Part shown: positions 1-11,539 of the stretch, piece after piece
How positions within the stretch are numbered: position 1 is the stretch's first letter
Layout: the number at the start of each line of letters is the position of its first letter
From: Cryptomeria japonica
Taxonomy: Eukaryota; Streptophyta; Pinopsida; Cupressales; Cupressaceae
Assembly: GCF_030272615.1 (NCBI RefSeq)
Contig: NC_081414.1
Location: 663,412,938 to 663,474,937, forward strand
DNA length: 62,000 nucleotides
Direction of reading: 5' to 3'
The notes under the pieces: generated by a model
Database searches by the model: none
What the model was told of the DNA's origin: nothing
Seen by the model: only the letters and a program-made list of their open reading frames with translations
Position numbers and translations under genes: made by a program

Positions 1-51
1 GTCTAAAACATGTGTAGTAAATGCTAAGTTTACAAGCATACATTATTATGT

Positions 52-225
52 CTTCATAACTCGTACAGGTTTTGTGAAACCAAAAAAAATGTTTTTAGTT
101 CTTCATAACCCATACGGGTTTTGTGAAACAAAAAAAAAAATTTCTAGTTCTTCATAACTCGTATGGGTTATTTAGAACTGCGAATAGTACTTTTGGTTTT
201 TTAAAACCCGTGCGGGTTTTGGCTT
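52..225. repeat. Tandem repeat, 49-bp period, about 4 copies
   Basis: Units begin near 52, 101, 150 and 199. Each carries CTTCATAACTCGTACGGG or a variant followed by TTTTGTGAAAC and an A-run. The fourth unit is the most diverged. No coding potential was seen in 1-1185 apart from short chance frames; the rest of that stretch is AT-rich and empty. Confidence 0.75.
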
Positions 226-1185
226 GGTAAGAGGGTTGGAAAATGACCCTAAGGCTTGCAAGCCCATTTTCCCCCCTTTTTTGTTCCTTTACACATTTTT
301 TCATCCTTCACCATGATTTCTTGACTTCATTGTCATCAGGTTTACAAATGATGAAGTGGATATCTCTAAAATTACCACCATAATCTCACTCATCTTCTTA
401 GTTTTCTGACCATGTAATTTTTTTAATTTTTGGACAACATTAGCATAGTAAACTTTAATTTTCTTTATCAGTGCCTTGACAGTCCTCACAGACATATGTC
501 TACCATTTTTTTAATAACTTTTGATATACTTGACCAAATTCAAAATAAATTATATATTATTGTTCTACACTAGATTCTATACACTTTTAAAATAACAAAT
601 TTGCATTTTTTATTATTTTTATGCAAGTTATGCCCAACGCACGAACAGGTACCAAATTTTCAGGATGCGGTCACTTCCAAAAATCATAAAAAATAAAATA
701 CTCAACGAAAAATTACAAAAAAATACACAACTTATAGATCTCACTCTTACCTATCATCCTACCAAAGGGTTTTGCAAAATACTAAATCTAACTATATATT
801 TTGTGCAGCGCACGAAAACAGCTATGTTATATTTTTTTGAAAAAATCAGGAACAGTTTTTCTTGCGTGAAAGGTTTGACCCTCTTAGTCTTATCCAATTT
901 TTTTTAAAAATTAGTAGTTTAGAAACTAGATTCAGAGTACTACAATTCTTATTCTTTTTTCAACTCCTAGTTTTGAGTGCATGACCTTCAAATAGCTCTT
1001 TGAAGTTCAGTTTTACCTGTTTTTAGAAAAAAAGTGGCCACTTATACCCCCCTTTTTGTTCACCATCTTGGTGCACTTACCCAGACACTACCTCCCGAAG
1101 GATGGAGTTTTTGCTTGGATGGTGGTGCAAAAGAAAATTCTACTTGTGACATATTAATGAAATATATAATTCAAGGGCCTGACAT

Positions 1186-1648
1186 ATGTGTTCATTGATT
1201 CACCCCCCCCTCTCAGTGTTCATTGATTCCAACACTAGATCCACTATGCATTGGTATATTCCAGAACTAGGGTGGGTGAGAATAAATTTTGATGGGGTGT
1301 CTTTGAGAAATCCTAGTATGAGTGGCATTAGATGTATTATTAAGGATGACAATGAAATTCCCCTGATCGAGGTGGTAGAACATGTTGGGCATACAAACAA
1401 CAATGTGGCAGAGTTTCAAGCGGCCATGAGAGGACTTCAAATTGGAATAGAAACGGGTCCATCTGGAAGGGGACTCTTTAATTGTTGTCAATGTTATCCA
1501 TAAAAATGAGACCCCAATTTGGGTTCTAAATCAAATGCTCCACCCAATTAAAATCATGTTAGATAGTTTGGATGAATTTAAGGTGAGCCACATATACAAG
1601 GAGGGCAATGAGCTAGCTACGGAGCAAAGGATGAAAGGACAAATGTAG
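1186..1648 (+). pseudogene. LINE-type RNase H (RVT_3) domain relic
   Basis: This is a plant RNase H-like domain of the kind at the C-terminus of L1-type LINE polyproteins. Visible in order are GWVRINFDG (first catalytic Asp), SGIRCIIKDDN, NNVAEFQAAMRGL (catalytic Glu) and, after a frameshift near 1490, IHKNETPIWVLNQ and HIYKEGNELATE. The first frame stops at 1501-1503; the homologous reading resumes in another frame and ends at TAG 1646-1648. No reverse transcriptase was found upstream, so this is an isolated 3' fragment or a captured domain. It is not functional. The identification rests on motif order. Confidence 0.7.
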
Positions 1649-1722
1649 TGCTAGAGGAAAGGATGAAAGGACAAATGTAGTGCTAGAGGAAAGGATGAAA
1701 GGACAAACATAGTGTTGAATGA
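1627..1722. repeat. 32-bp tandem repeat, 3 copies
   Basis: The core AAGGATGAAAGGACAAA recurs with its ATG at 1631, 1663 and 1695, an exact 32-bp period. It overlaps the end of the RNase H relic, so expansion may have happened inside the dead coding sequence. Confidence 0.85.
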
Positions 1723-2171
1723 TGTTGAGAAAGATTTTATGTTTACATCAGGGCCAGATTTGGAGGCAATTAACTATAATGGGTAAATATGGTATACCCC
1801 CCTCCCCTTTTTTGCATGATGGCACTTGTGTACTTGTTATGAGTAGCAATTAGCCTTTGTATCGAGGTGGTTTAATTTTTGAAGGCAAAGGACACTAGAA
1901 ATGAGAAATACTTTCAAATCATGCTTTGATAAGTGTAACACATACATGGGGACTTGTGTGAAAGAACACTGTAATTAAGGAAAGCGATTTAGTGGATGAT
2001 TCACTCATTGATGGTAATCATTTTACTTAATGGCGAGCAATTATATATAAGAAAATTTGGCTAAACCCCAATGCATTAGCATTGCTATCTAGATTTGTCT
2101 TGTTAAGTTGTAATGAGTGAGAGGATTAATAACTCAAACATGGACATGCCCATCTTGTTGGAGGCTACAAA

Positions 2172-2534
2172 ATGCTAGATGACCTTTCTAGGGGAAGTCA
2201 CAAACAAAAGACTGCTCTTTGTTCTGGCAACAAAGCAACCACATTTTTTTTTCATGCTACTAAGAGTGTTCTCAATGATGAGTTTCTGAAGGCTTACCAT
2301 CGCTATCAAGTAAACTCTAATATCTCAACGATGTTTGTTGCTATGCTAATATACATGGGCGCGAGAAAACCCAGTACCAAAAAGGTTTGCCAAATGATTT
2401 TTAGGCACTCTTTTCTAGGAGAAATTGATGTTATTCTAGATAATGTGGATGATAATCTACGTCTCCCCCTTCCACATAATTACTATATGTCTATTGGTAG
2501 GGGAATTGAAGTAAATAAATATGTTGTTGTGTAG
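2172..2534 (+). other. Unrecognised open frame, 120 codons
   Basis: The frame is longer than most in this AT-rich stretch, with a basic N-terminus and a C-terminal part rich in Asp, Asn and Leu. I recognise no domain, signal peptide or membrane segment. It lies 0.5 kb downstream of the RNase H relic and may be another transposon fragment or a chance frame. Flanks 1723-2171 and 2535-3448 hold nothing I can name. Confidence 0.2.
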
Positions 2535-3448
2535 ACCCTAGAGCAACAAAAGCTGGTGGGCGAGTGGGGTGTGAAGGACTGCAACATAGCATTTCTATTG
2601 TGTGTCACTGACATTCTATTAGATTTTGGCAATGGATAGAGGAAGAGTTATGTAGAAGTTGGGGGTTTGAATTAGCATCAAGACATTGGTCTTATGGAAG
2701 ATGGAGAAGAGGCTTCTAATAATGACTAGGACTTGGGCCATGGAGAAGAGTGGATTCTGAATGACTACCAAAATGTTGAAGAAGTGGCGGATTTTGAAGT
2801 ACTTGTGGATTGTAGTATGGAGTGTCTTGTGGTGGTGAGTGTTGTGTTGGAACACAAGATGGAGGAATTGGAAGTAGACTCAAAAGAGGAGGACACAAAC
2901 TAGGATGCAAAGGTGGAGGAAAAAGGCATATAAATTCCAATCTTTCTGTTTTAGGTAAGGTTAGACCTTTTTGCTTTTTGCCCTTGATATAGTTGTAATA
3001 GTTCTATGTGATTTGATAGGTGGTAGGTAGTAGGTTTGTTTGCCCCCTTTTTTCCTCTCATATGGGCAAGAAGTCTATAGTTATGAATTGTAAACGATAG
3101 ATTTTGAATGTGGCTACCCTATGTATTGTGTATCCCTTCTTTAGTGTGCCCAATTTTGGAATATTCTGGGCTTAATAGATAAGTAGTCGAGGGAAGTAGT
3201 CTATAAGGGTGTAGATGTTGCAGTTGGTGGATGTTGGCAAAACCTTTAAATGCAATTAAAACTTTCTATTTTAATACAAAGGGTGTTGCCCCTAACAACT
3301 ATTTAATTATCAAAACAAAAAATAGAAAGTAAATATGAGGGTTAAAAGTGTCTAATTTAAGGGATATGATGATGAAGTATAATTATGTAGTGTTGAAATA
3401 TGTTATTATGGTAAAAAAAAAAAGATAATTTGGGTATGCCCTCTATTT

Positions 3449-3608
3449 AGAATTATAATTATCTACGAGTTGAATTTCTAATTATAGATCATTTTCATAA
3501 GTGTGAATCTACCCTATAATCTATAGGTCTAGAATTATATATGGGTTGAATATTTAACTCTAGATCATTTTCATAGGTGTGGATCTACTCTATAGTCCAT
3601 AGATCTTA
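3449..3608. repeat. Tandem duplication, about 80 bp, 2 copies
   Basis: Copies start at 3449 and 3531, both with AGAATTATA, and share TAGATCATTTTCATA and GTGTGGATCTAC-like blocks with scattered substitutions. The surrounding stretch 3609-4684 is AT-rich without a recognisable gene. Confidence 0.7.
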
Positions 3609-4684
3609 CCTAATAAATATCATACTTCTACATTTAAATTCATTCTTACATCTACTTCTTGTTGAACATTAAGGAATAAAGGTATTTAAAAATGTTTTGG
3701 GAATATTTCCAAATCGCTAAGGTCAAATTCTTCTAGGCCACCCCCCTATAATATCAATGTTACAACCTTCACAAACATAAGTAAACAACAAGAAAGCACG
3801 TGAATGTCTTGAGACACAAATTTTAATGTAGATAGATTTTTTAGTGCTCTTATTGAAGTTCCCCTATGATGACTGCTCCTTGTATGAGAATGATTATTCA
3901 ATAAATGCTTGATATAATTAAATAATAAAAAAATCCATATTGAATACCTTGAAATACCATTACACAAAAACAAATCATATGAAATGTATACCAAGGTATC
4001 TCATGGTAAGAATAAAATGGGTAAGAAGCAACAAATTTTGAAATTGATTTTTTTTTTTAATTTCAGGGGTCAAATCCACTTGGTGTGAGAATTAGCAATT
4101 GCTATATTGGCCTGAGATAAGGAAATATTGATATATCAAGGTGGGGAATGACTATGTGCATATGATAGGCAATAATTTAGGCATGATAAATATCAAATGC
4201 ATAGAAATGTCTCTATAAATGGATAGCTCTAGGTGATGCATGGTGATGAGTGTGAATAGAGAAAGTGTGATTGAATGGATAATGATCCCAACTTTGTACA
4301 AGATTGCACCATTTATCAATGTGTAACTATATAAGGCTAGTCTACAAAAATGAGCCTTAAACTAAATCAGAATTGGCATGGGTATGCAAAAGTCATCAGT
4401 ATATTTGGATATTTACATGGAAATGGAAGATAAATTATTGGTCAACCTTGAATTTTTTAACAAAACACATTTATGTTATGAAAGACATAACACATATTGT
4501 TTTAATGTGTATACATTTTCAATGTCTTAATTTATTTTTTAACAATGGGTGGATGAAGAGAAATGAGATACCAAAATAGGGTCTTAAGTTACCATTTTTT
4601 TTAAAACAAAAAAATAATCTTGGATGAGAAAATAAAGATAGTTACACTCAAAATTTGACTATACAATAAGAACAAGAGTCATAG

Positions 4685-5085
4685 GTCTTCGAGATGGCCT
4701 CGTAGTGAAATAGTAACATTGCAAGTGGTGATGATACCACTTCTACAGTTCAAATCCCTTCAAACCCACTTTCTTCATTCTGTGTATGTGTATGGTAGAT
4801 CAGTTTCCCCGCTGGCAAAGATGGTCCCAACATTGAGGCTCCCATAGGATGATGCATTGGTAACAAAGATGTGGATGTGCAATGCAGTGGGTGTTAATGC
4901 CCGATATAATGGCTAACTCAGTGTTTGCATGAACATGATTAGCATAGATATCATTAAAGATCCCTGCGGTAGGTTGGTATCAAATGGAGTGATAGGGTGA
5001 TCGAGTGAAGTGACAAGGAGATGAATCGGAGTAATAAGGAGATCAAGTGGGAGTGTTAAGGGTGTTTAGACTTTTTTTTTTTTTT
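4685..5085 (+). mobile_element. Candidate tRNA-derived SINE
   Basis: A box-A-like TGGCCTCGTAG (4695-4705) is followed about 50 bp later by a box-B-like AGTTCAAATCCC (4747-4758), the spacing of an internal RNA polymerase III promoter. A non-tRNA body follows and the unit ends at a run of 14 T (5072-5085). Target duplications were not identified. The box A match is imperfect, so the call is tentative; the alternative is chance resemblance in a repeat-rich flank. Confidence 0.4.
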
Positions 5086-5765
5086 AACGGTGGAGATTAA
5101 TGGGGTTCAAATAGGGGGAGAATGTAATGAAGTACTCTTATTTTTATCAAAAAAATAACTTATTAGCTAATGTACTCCCCCTAAAAGGTGAGTGTAGAAT
5201 CATGATGGGTTGAACAATGACAACAGGAAAAATAATAACATGTTTTACTTAGCCAAAATTATGAAACATATATTTGCCTTTTTTGTATGGATTGATTAAA
5301 ATTTGATTTTGGTTTGTTTACACCGAATTAAAAATGGATATATGTTATTAACAAATATCCATTACTAATAGATATCCATTTCCTAGAGGTATTTTCATCA
5401 ATTTTATATTTTTCAAAATAGGTATCCATTGTTCAAAGTGGACATCTAATAAATGGATACTCCACCTAGCACACGTAGGACAAAAATAGAGATTAATCAG
5501 ACAAATACAAGAAGGAAAACAACTAAATTCTATTAGTCTTATGAAAAGGAATTACAATACCCAAAAATTATAGGCCATAACCACATGGGCGGGCTTACTA
5601 CAATAAATCTAATTCTATAAAAAAAAATCTATAATCTCGAGCCATAATCTACACTATTCAACTATCCTCTATAACCCCTCATTTACCTTCTTTATCCTCT
5701 AAAGTATAACCACCTTAGAATATTCTACAAAGCGTAACTCCCATTATTTATTTGAGTACTATAAG
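5086..5765. other. AT-rich flank without a gene
   Basis: It holds a short inverted pair (AGGGGGAG near 5112 and CTCCCCCT near 5173) and several degenerate ATATCCATT words at 5340-5460. No open frame or terminal structure was recognised. Confidence 0.5.
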
Positions 5766-6318
5766 TCCATGTTAACTACATGGCAACAACAATGTAGGAA
5801 ATCTAAGGGGGGGGGGGGTGAATCAGTTTTCACCAAACTCAACACAAATTAATCTTAATTATAGATTTGATCATGAACAACAATAGAAAAGATAATCACC
5901 ACATCAACAACACACATAACACAAGGATTTTTTACGTGGAAAATCCGGTTAAGGGAAAAACTACAGTGGGAACCTACCCACAATAAGATGATACTTTGCA
6001 GTAGTATGTGTAAATATTACAATGGGGAATGCACATGCATTCAGGCACACTACCTAGAGCTCACAACTCAAAATAACAAAGGGCTACAACCTTGGAAAGT
6101 CTCACTGCCTTACAAAGATCAAACAATAATCCGGATTACATGAACTGAAAGAATAACATCTCTAAATGCCTGATTACAGTTATGGTTAAGCACATTGTCT
6201 GCACAACAATTTCACTATGCTCTTCCACACTACCAAATGATAAATTCGCTTGTTCGCACATACAATAACCTCTCAAATCATAAACACAACTACAAAAACA
6301 CAACTAGCATGATTACAT

Positions 6319-7879
6319 TAGGGGCTAAATTTTATAAAGATAGGAAATTTTCTGAGGAGGCAGTTAAACTCTTCCCTAAGAAGGAGATGGAGAAGAGAAA
6401 TTTAGTGAGAGATGGAACAATGAGTTACAATACTTTGAAGATAAAATCCATCTAGAGAGTTGTTTTGAAGGTGATCATGGAGTATGTGACTCTTGATGGA
6501 AGGTATACACGTGCCTTTGCGTACAATTTTGCTCTTCTTAACCATTTCTGGCATAAGGTTAGAATCTATTTTCCCTTTTTCTCTTGCGAAATCCCTTAAT
6601 GCAAGCATTTATTATCATATAAAGGATCCTGTGAAAAAACATGTTGTGCATGAAGACCTCATCCTTCTTATTTCTAATCATGTGAAAGCTATGTCTCTTT
6701 TAGCTACTTTCATTCTTGAGGTCGATTCTGAGATGGAGGACTCTCAATCTATGGAGGATGATTTTAATACTAAGTCTAAGGATGAGGAATTTATTCCTTC
6801 TTCGGCAAAAAATAAAGGGAAATTTTGTGCTGGTAAAAGCCCTAAAATAAAAAACACTTGCACCTCATGCACCCCTCCCCCTGCTAATGTTGGTGCCTCG
6901 GCTGGTAAGCCATGTAGCCAAGGTAATAACCCTTCTCCCTCTGCTTCTAGTGAGTCTCGTCCTGCTCAAAACCTTGAGAAAAGACAACCCTTGCCGACAT
7001 CTCTTGATCCTAATTCGCAATTGTTGTCCTCTGAGAAGGAGTCTATCATTGATGTTCTTTCTCTTTCCAGAGATGGGGTTGTGGACACTTTTAAAATCTT
7101 CAAATGGGTTTTCTATGAAATTAAGGAGATTTAGCTCAAACAAAGAGCTAGTAGCAGCAACCTAGAAATTATTAAAGATAAGGTTAAGTAGATGGATAAA
7201 GGGTAGGTGATGGATGAGGTTTCCCCAATGTCTGAGAAAGAGATTGCCTCTATCATTGAAAGCCTCAAATCCACTATGGAGGCTTTTGACAATTTCAAAA
7301 GAGCCTATGAATCCTAGATGGAAGCTTTGGAAATTGAAAATGCTAAAATAAAGGAATCCATAAAGACTATTGTTAAGACTAGTCATGGGGTGCTTGGTTC
7401 CACAATGGAGAGCATTAAAAATATGATTAGTAGCTTTGAAGAACAATTTCAGTTTAAGAATATGGTGGATGTGGAAGCCAATGCTGAACAAGACACTTCT
7501 TCGGGACCCAGAAAAAGGACCAGAGGTATGTTGAAGAGGAAGGCAGTTGGACCTCCTCCTGATTTTCAAAATATCGGGAAGATTGTTGATAATATGATTG
7601 AGATTGAGAAAGAGATGGAATAGACTATGAAACTGCTAGATTAGGGATAGCTCCCATCTGCTTCTATGTTGGTCTTCTATTGGTTTTCCTATGTTTTGCG
7701 TTATCTTTTTGTTTTCTCTGGTCTATGCCCCTTTTTTTATTTTGTGGATTATCTCTGTTATGGGGATTTTTTGTTGTTGTGTTATTTGTTGGCTTAACTA
7801 CTGGTTGAGACTTCATGGAGCTTTTATAATGTAAAGGGTTTTGGGTCCCTTCAAAATCTATTTTTGGCTTTATAAAAAA
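6319..7879 (+). mobile_element. Non-LTR (LINE-mobilised) insertion with 9-bp target duplication
   Basis: The insertion interrupts the minus-strand solo LTR: LTR homology stops at 6318 and resumes at 7889. CATGATTAC occurs at 6310-6318 and 7880-7888, a 9-bp duplication. The 3' end reads GGCTTTATAAAAAA, a short A-rich tail. These features suit target-primed reverse transcription. It carries a decayed coding frame and then a T-rich 3' region (7624-7879). It could be a 5'-truncated LINE or a retrocopied non-autonomous element; no reverse transcriptase is present. Confidence 0.7.
6325..7623 (+). pseudogene. Decayed protein-coding relic of unknown family inside the non-LTR insertion
   Basis: One frame runs from about 6493 to 7623, broken only by TAG codons near 7132, 7189, 7204 and 7315. 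All four could derive from CAG (Gln). An upstream part in another frame (6325-6560) contains LDGRYTRAFAYNFALLNHFW, so at least one frameshift is present. The N-terminal part is hydrophobic and His-rich. The middle is Ser/Pro-rich and low in complexity. The C-terminal part (7210-7623) is Glu/Lys-rich and likely helical, with a basic GPRKRTRGMLKRK patch resembling a nuclear localisation signal. I do not recognise the family; an ORF1-like protein is possible. Confidence 0.5.
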
Positions 7880-9005
7880 CATGATTACGTAACCTATTTA
7901 TACAATTCATCAACCTTAACCTTAAGGTCGGCTCAATGCATAAGTCCTCATTACAAATCATACCACACGATACATAAATCCATAACTGGACCAATACAAT
8001 TTCGTTGCTGATATAGCAAGGACCCAAATCAAATCCTCAAACACGCAACACCACTAAATAATTCTCCAAGATCATCCACAACACGCTACACCACCAAATA
8101 TGTCGTATAACACACAGAATACCACCAGACCAATAAAATCTTCATTAACATGTACCATGATCAATGTGAACCACCAAAACCCATAGCACATGATCAGAGA
8201 ATATCAACAAGCATTGTGAATTCCACAACAATCACTGCAACAACTTAGATCATAAGATTCATCATTAACACCATCACTGGAGCACAAGAACATCAACTGA
8301 CAAACTGAAAGATACGCTTGTGAAGTTCCAAATCATAAACCATCTGATCAAAGGACACACATGAACATCCCAAACACTCCAAAATCCGCAACTCAAGATA
8401 TAATCATTTTGGAGCAATATGAATCTAATACCACCATTTTGTAGCAGAAAACACTGAAAAACCAGTCACCATATCAGATTGCGTAACATGACCAAATCAC
8501 CTCATAAAATCATGAAAATCATATTAAATCAATTAGAAATAAGCATCTCAAAACCCAATAAACTGCATTAGCAGATCTACACTAGATCACCAAAATCAAC
8601 TCTCTACAACCCAGGAATATGTTGACATCAATGACAACAACATATCCCAACAACTCTAATATCTAAAAGTCCAACCATCCATTTTCTTGCTTAAGAAGGT
8701 ATTTAATTGGAAATTAGAAATTTGGATTTAAGCAAAACAACTTTCAAGAGCCATAATTTTTAATTTCACTATTGGATATTCAATCATTATATATTGTTAG
8801 AAATCCCACAAAGAGATCTATGATGTCAAATGTGTGAAGCAAAATTCGCCCAACTTTTTGGACCTATAAAAGGCTTCTAAGGGCCTCAAATTTTAATTTG
8901 AAAAATTATATAATGGAAAATTTTCCCAAAACAAAAGAAATAATATCTATTAAATGTCATTAAATATTGAGATGGTTTCTTCACCATTCACTGTTGTAGT
9001 GTTGT

Positions 9006-9038
9006 AAATTGTACACCCTTGCTAGGGTGGTACAATTT
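9006..9038. promoter_or_regulatory. Inverted repeat at the LTR 5' end
   Basis: AAATTGTACACCCT and AGGGTGGTACAATTT face each other across TGCT, with a one-base bulge. The 3' LTR keeps the same fold at 22349-22381 with a different bulge base. Role unknown; it lies close to the end that integrase would recognise. Confidence 0.6.
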
Positions 9039-9996
9039 CACAATTAGGTTAGCACTTGCCTTAGTGTGTCTTGCATCTTGCATTTCTAATTCCCCTTGAA
9101 GAATTTAATTAAATTTAAGGTCATGTTTCATCACTTTACATGTTATAAAGTTGGGCCCTTTACCCTAAGTGTGCCCCTTTTCATTTTATTCCTCCAATGA
9201 ATCATTTAATCACAAACCCTAATTATGTCTTATTTTGACCATTTAGGCCCGATTTCACATATCAAAACATCTCAAAATTGACTGTAACTTTGGGATGCAC
9301 TCTAATATCATCATATCTAACGGCCCCAAAAATTTGGTGAAAAGTTGGTCGAACCATGGCGGGAATGCACATGGTCCGCGACTTTTTCCCCAGAATTTCG
9401 GGAGCACAATCCTATGATATAATAACGCTTAACACCAAAATATCAGTGGGAAATTCAAATCCTAGGCCGGCCTAAATATGAAATTAAGATCTAGGGTTTC
9501 ATACTTAAGAGTTCTCTTTCTTCATTTGAAGGGATCTTTTTCTAAGAATCTAAGAGCAGGTTTTTGGAGTATTAGAGCCTTATTTGCAGCGAAAGGGTAG
9601 ATCTTTGAAGTCTTCAACAACATTCAACATTAATCCATCAAACATTCATCAAGAATCATTGTATCAATTGGGGGATTTTTAAGATTTAGAAAAACAATAA
9701 GAGATCACCGACTGATGATTGGCTTGTACCTCTCCCTTGAGGCTGGGTATGGTTTCATGTTGTTTTCATGTCTTTGCATAAGATTCATTTTGATTCATAT
9801 TCATACTTTAGATCACTTTGCATTGTGGATTTAGAGCATTTACTTTGTTAATTATAAGCAATTAGGGTTTACTCTTTAGGGTTGTTCTAGATTACTTGAT
9901 TTCATCTTAGGATCTTGCACACACATTTTCAGTACATTGTCGACTATTTGTGGAGGTGGAAATCACCAACACGGGGGTTTGACTAAGGCAAAACAC

Positions 9997-10002
9997 TATA
10001 TA
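9997..10002 (+). promoter_or_regulatory. TATA box of element I 5' LTR
   Basis: CTATATAGCC occurs at the equivalent place in both LTRs (here and 23331-23340), about 0.6 kb before the LTR end, as expected for the U3/R boundary. Confidence 0.5.
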
Positions 10003-10632
10003 GCCACCCCAAACCCTGTTTTTTCAGCTTCAAGTACAAGTTCAGATATGAGCATCACTAGAAGTTTTGGGACTGAAAGAGCACACAGGGATAGTTCTGG
10101 GTTGCAGATCTCAATAAAAACCCCAAGGATAGGGGCGTTGCACCCTAGTCCTACCCAGGACAGTGGCGTGGTGCCATGGTCCTTCCCTCTATCAACGAGA
10201 TTTGACAGAACAATACTTTGCAAGATTTAGAATCCATCCTATCAGTTGCAGCTCTAGAAGTGCAGAATCAGGACAGTGGCGTGGCACCTTGGTCCCGAAC
10301 ATTTCTGCTCAGATCTAAGACATAGGTGCACCTCTAATTTTTCTTTTTGTTCTGTACTTTTCATCAATGTATCAGTTGTTCTTTGATTTGCATTCTCAGA
10401 TTAGGGTTTGCTTGCTTACTTGCATTCTAAGTTAGATTGCATTTTGCATCATTCCTCTCTCTCATTTACAACAAAGGAATATAGAACCTAAGAGGTAATC
10501 CATGAATCTCTCTTTCTCATAAGAATTAGCCGATGTGCATTACCTCCCTAGGCTCTTTCATATTCCACGAGTGTGTATGAGAGTGGGATTAGGGTTTCCA
10601 TACTTAGTCTCACTTTTTCCTCTACACATCTT

Positions 10633-10650
10633 TGGTGAGCCTGATGTGAA
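10633..10650 (+). promoter_or_regulatory. Primer binding site of element I
   Basis: TGGTGAGCCTGATGTGAA starts 4 bases after the LTR end. A tRNA primer ends in CCA, so a PBS begins with TGG. The priming tRNA was not identified. The LARD element has a closely similar site at 25451. Confidence 0.6.
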
Positions 10651-10796
10651 TCCAATTTCATTTGCATTGCATTGTATTGTTAGATCTAGATCTATTTTAT
10701 TTCATTTGCTTTCAAAAAACAAACAAAAAAAAAAGATTGATTTCTTTCATTTTCCTTGCATTGTGTGTTTAAGTTTCATGCAATTCTCATTTCAAA

Positions 10797-11414
10797 ATGT
10801 CAGATTTCTATTTGCAAGATGTTCATGCTTTTGATGATGCATGCAATTTTGTTGATTACGAGTTTATTAAGGATAAATTAGATGAAGCTCTAGATGAGTT
10901 TTTGAACCACAAGCCTTCTAAACCCTCATTTTTCCAAAAATTAATCAGCCTTGTTACTATGCCATTTCGTGGTGATGAGAAAGATAAGTTGAAGGATTCC
11001 TCTCATGGGTACATTCCTATCAACTCCTCCACTAGATCTAGTAACATGTTTGACTCTCATGATTCCCTCTATGATGTTATGTCTCCTTTTGAGTCCAAAG
11101 TTAAGCCTTTCAATCTCTATGATCATGCTTTATTGGATGATGCCCTTGATGACTTCATGCATTTGCCTAAACTTTCAAACAAGAATAATGCATCTAAAAG
11201 GTTAATCAATATGATCAATGTGAATGAACATAGCAAACCTCTTTTTATTGTCCAAGGTGCTTGTCCTTCTCCAACTTCACCTCTTCCTAATCAACCTCTT
11301 TTCACGGTTCAAGGTGGATATAGTCATGATTCCTTTAGCACTCCAAACAAACCTATCATTACGGTTCAAGAAGAAATCCCACTAAGAGTTCCTATAGCTA
11401 TGCTAGACAACTAA
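10797..11414 (+). CDS. Leader ORF of element I in the gag position, unknown product
   Basis: This open frame of 205 codons starts 168 bp after the PBS, where gag is expected. It lacks the Retrotrans_gag domain and the zinc knuckle seen in element II. The N-terminus is rich in Asp, Phe and Leu. The C-terminal third has three spaced repeats of the pattern PLFxVQG or PIITVQE (about residues 148-195). It may be the diverged N-terminal part of a gag whose capsid and nucleocapsid parts were deleted, or a different protein. The frame is intact, which is unusual here. Confidence 0.45.
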   Translation: MSDFYLQDVHAFDDACNFVDYEFIKDKLDEALDEFLNHKPSKPSFFQKLISLVTMPFRGDEKDKLKDSSHGYIPINSSTRSSNMFDSHDSLYDVMSPFESKVKPFNLYDHALLDDALDDFMHLPKLSNKNNASKRLINMINVNEHSKPLFIVQGACPSPTSPLPNQPLFTVQGGYSHDSFSTPNKPIITVQEEIPLRVPIAMLDN

Positions 11415-11539
11415 CTAAGGAGAGTTATAATGCAGTTACCCATACCTGTAACATGAGAAACAATAGGCAGCCTAACCCTCCTCTGGTTGTTCCAACTCCT
11501 CTACCTGTTCCTCAACTCATTCTTCCTTAAGCACCTCGT

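Larger units (their letters stand above)
5771..8668 (-). mobile_element. Copia-like solo LTR, minus strand, split by an insertion
   Basis: The sequence is the reverse complement of the LTR type of the Copia element at 27271-35639. Shared landmarks are the ACGTGGAAAA block, GGGAACCTACCCACAATAAG, GAATGCACATGCATTC and the start-proximal GACATCAATGACAACAACAT. The outer limits are set by matching 5-bp flanks GTCCA at 5766-5770 and 8669-8673. The terminal bases read TG...CA except for one decayed base at the 5' end, whose first 16 bases resemble the start of solo LTR C. No internal domain is present, so it is a recombined solo LTR. About 1.33 kb is LTR; the rest is the inserted element. Confidence 0.7.
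8995..10628 (+). repeat. 5' LTR of element I
   Basis: It begins TGTAGTGTTG and ends CTCTACACA. It aligns throughout with 22338-23962. The U3/R region includes a TATA box (TATATA, 9997-10002) followed by Pro/Ala-type codons that are not a gene. Short frames inside it are chance. A hairpin of 14-bp arms lies at the very start (9006-9038). Confidence 0.9.

Noticed and set aside
5100-5130. Purine-rich AATAGGGGGAGAATG as a polypurine tract
   Set aside because: No LTR start with a partner was found beside it.
8990-8994. Alternative LTR start at TGTTGTAG (8992) for element I
   Set aside because: The 3' LTR begins after a purine tract at TGTAGTG, which aligns to 8995, and the flanking pentamers match better with that choice.
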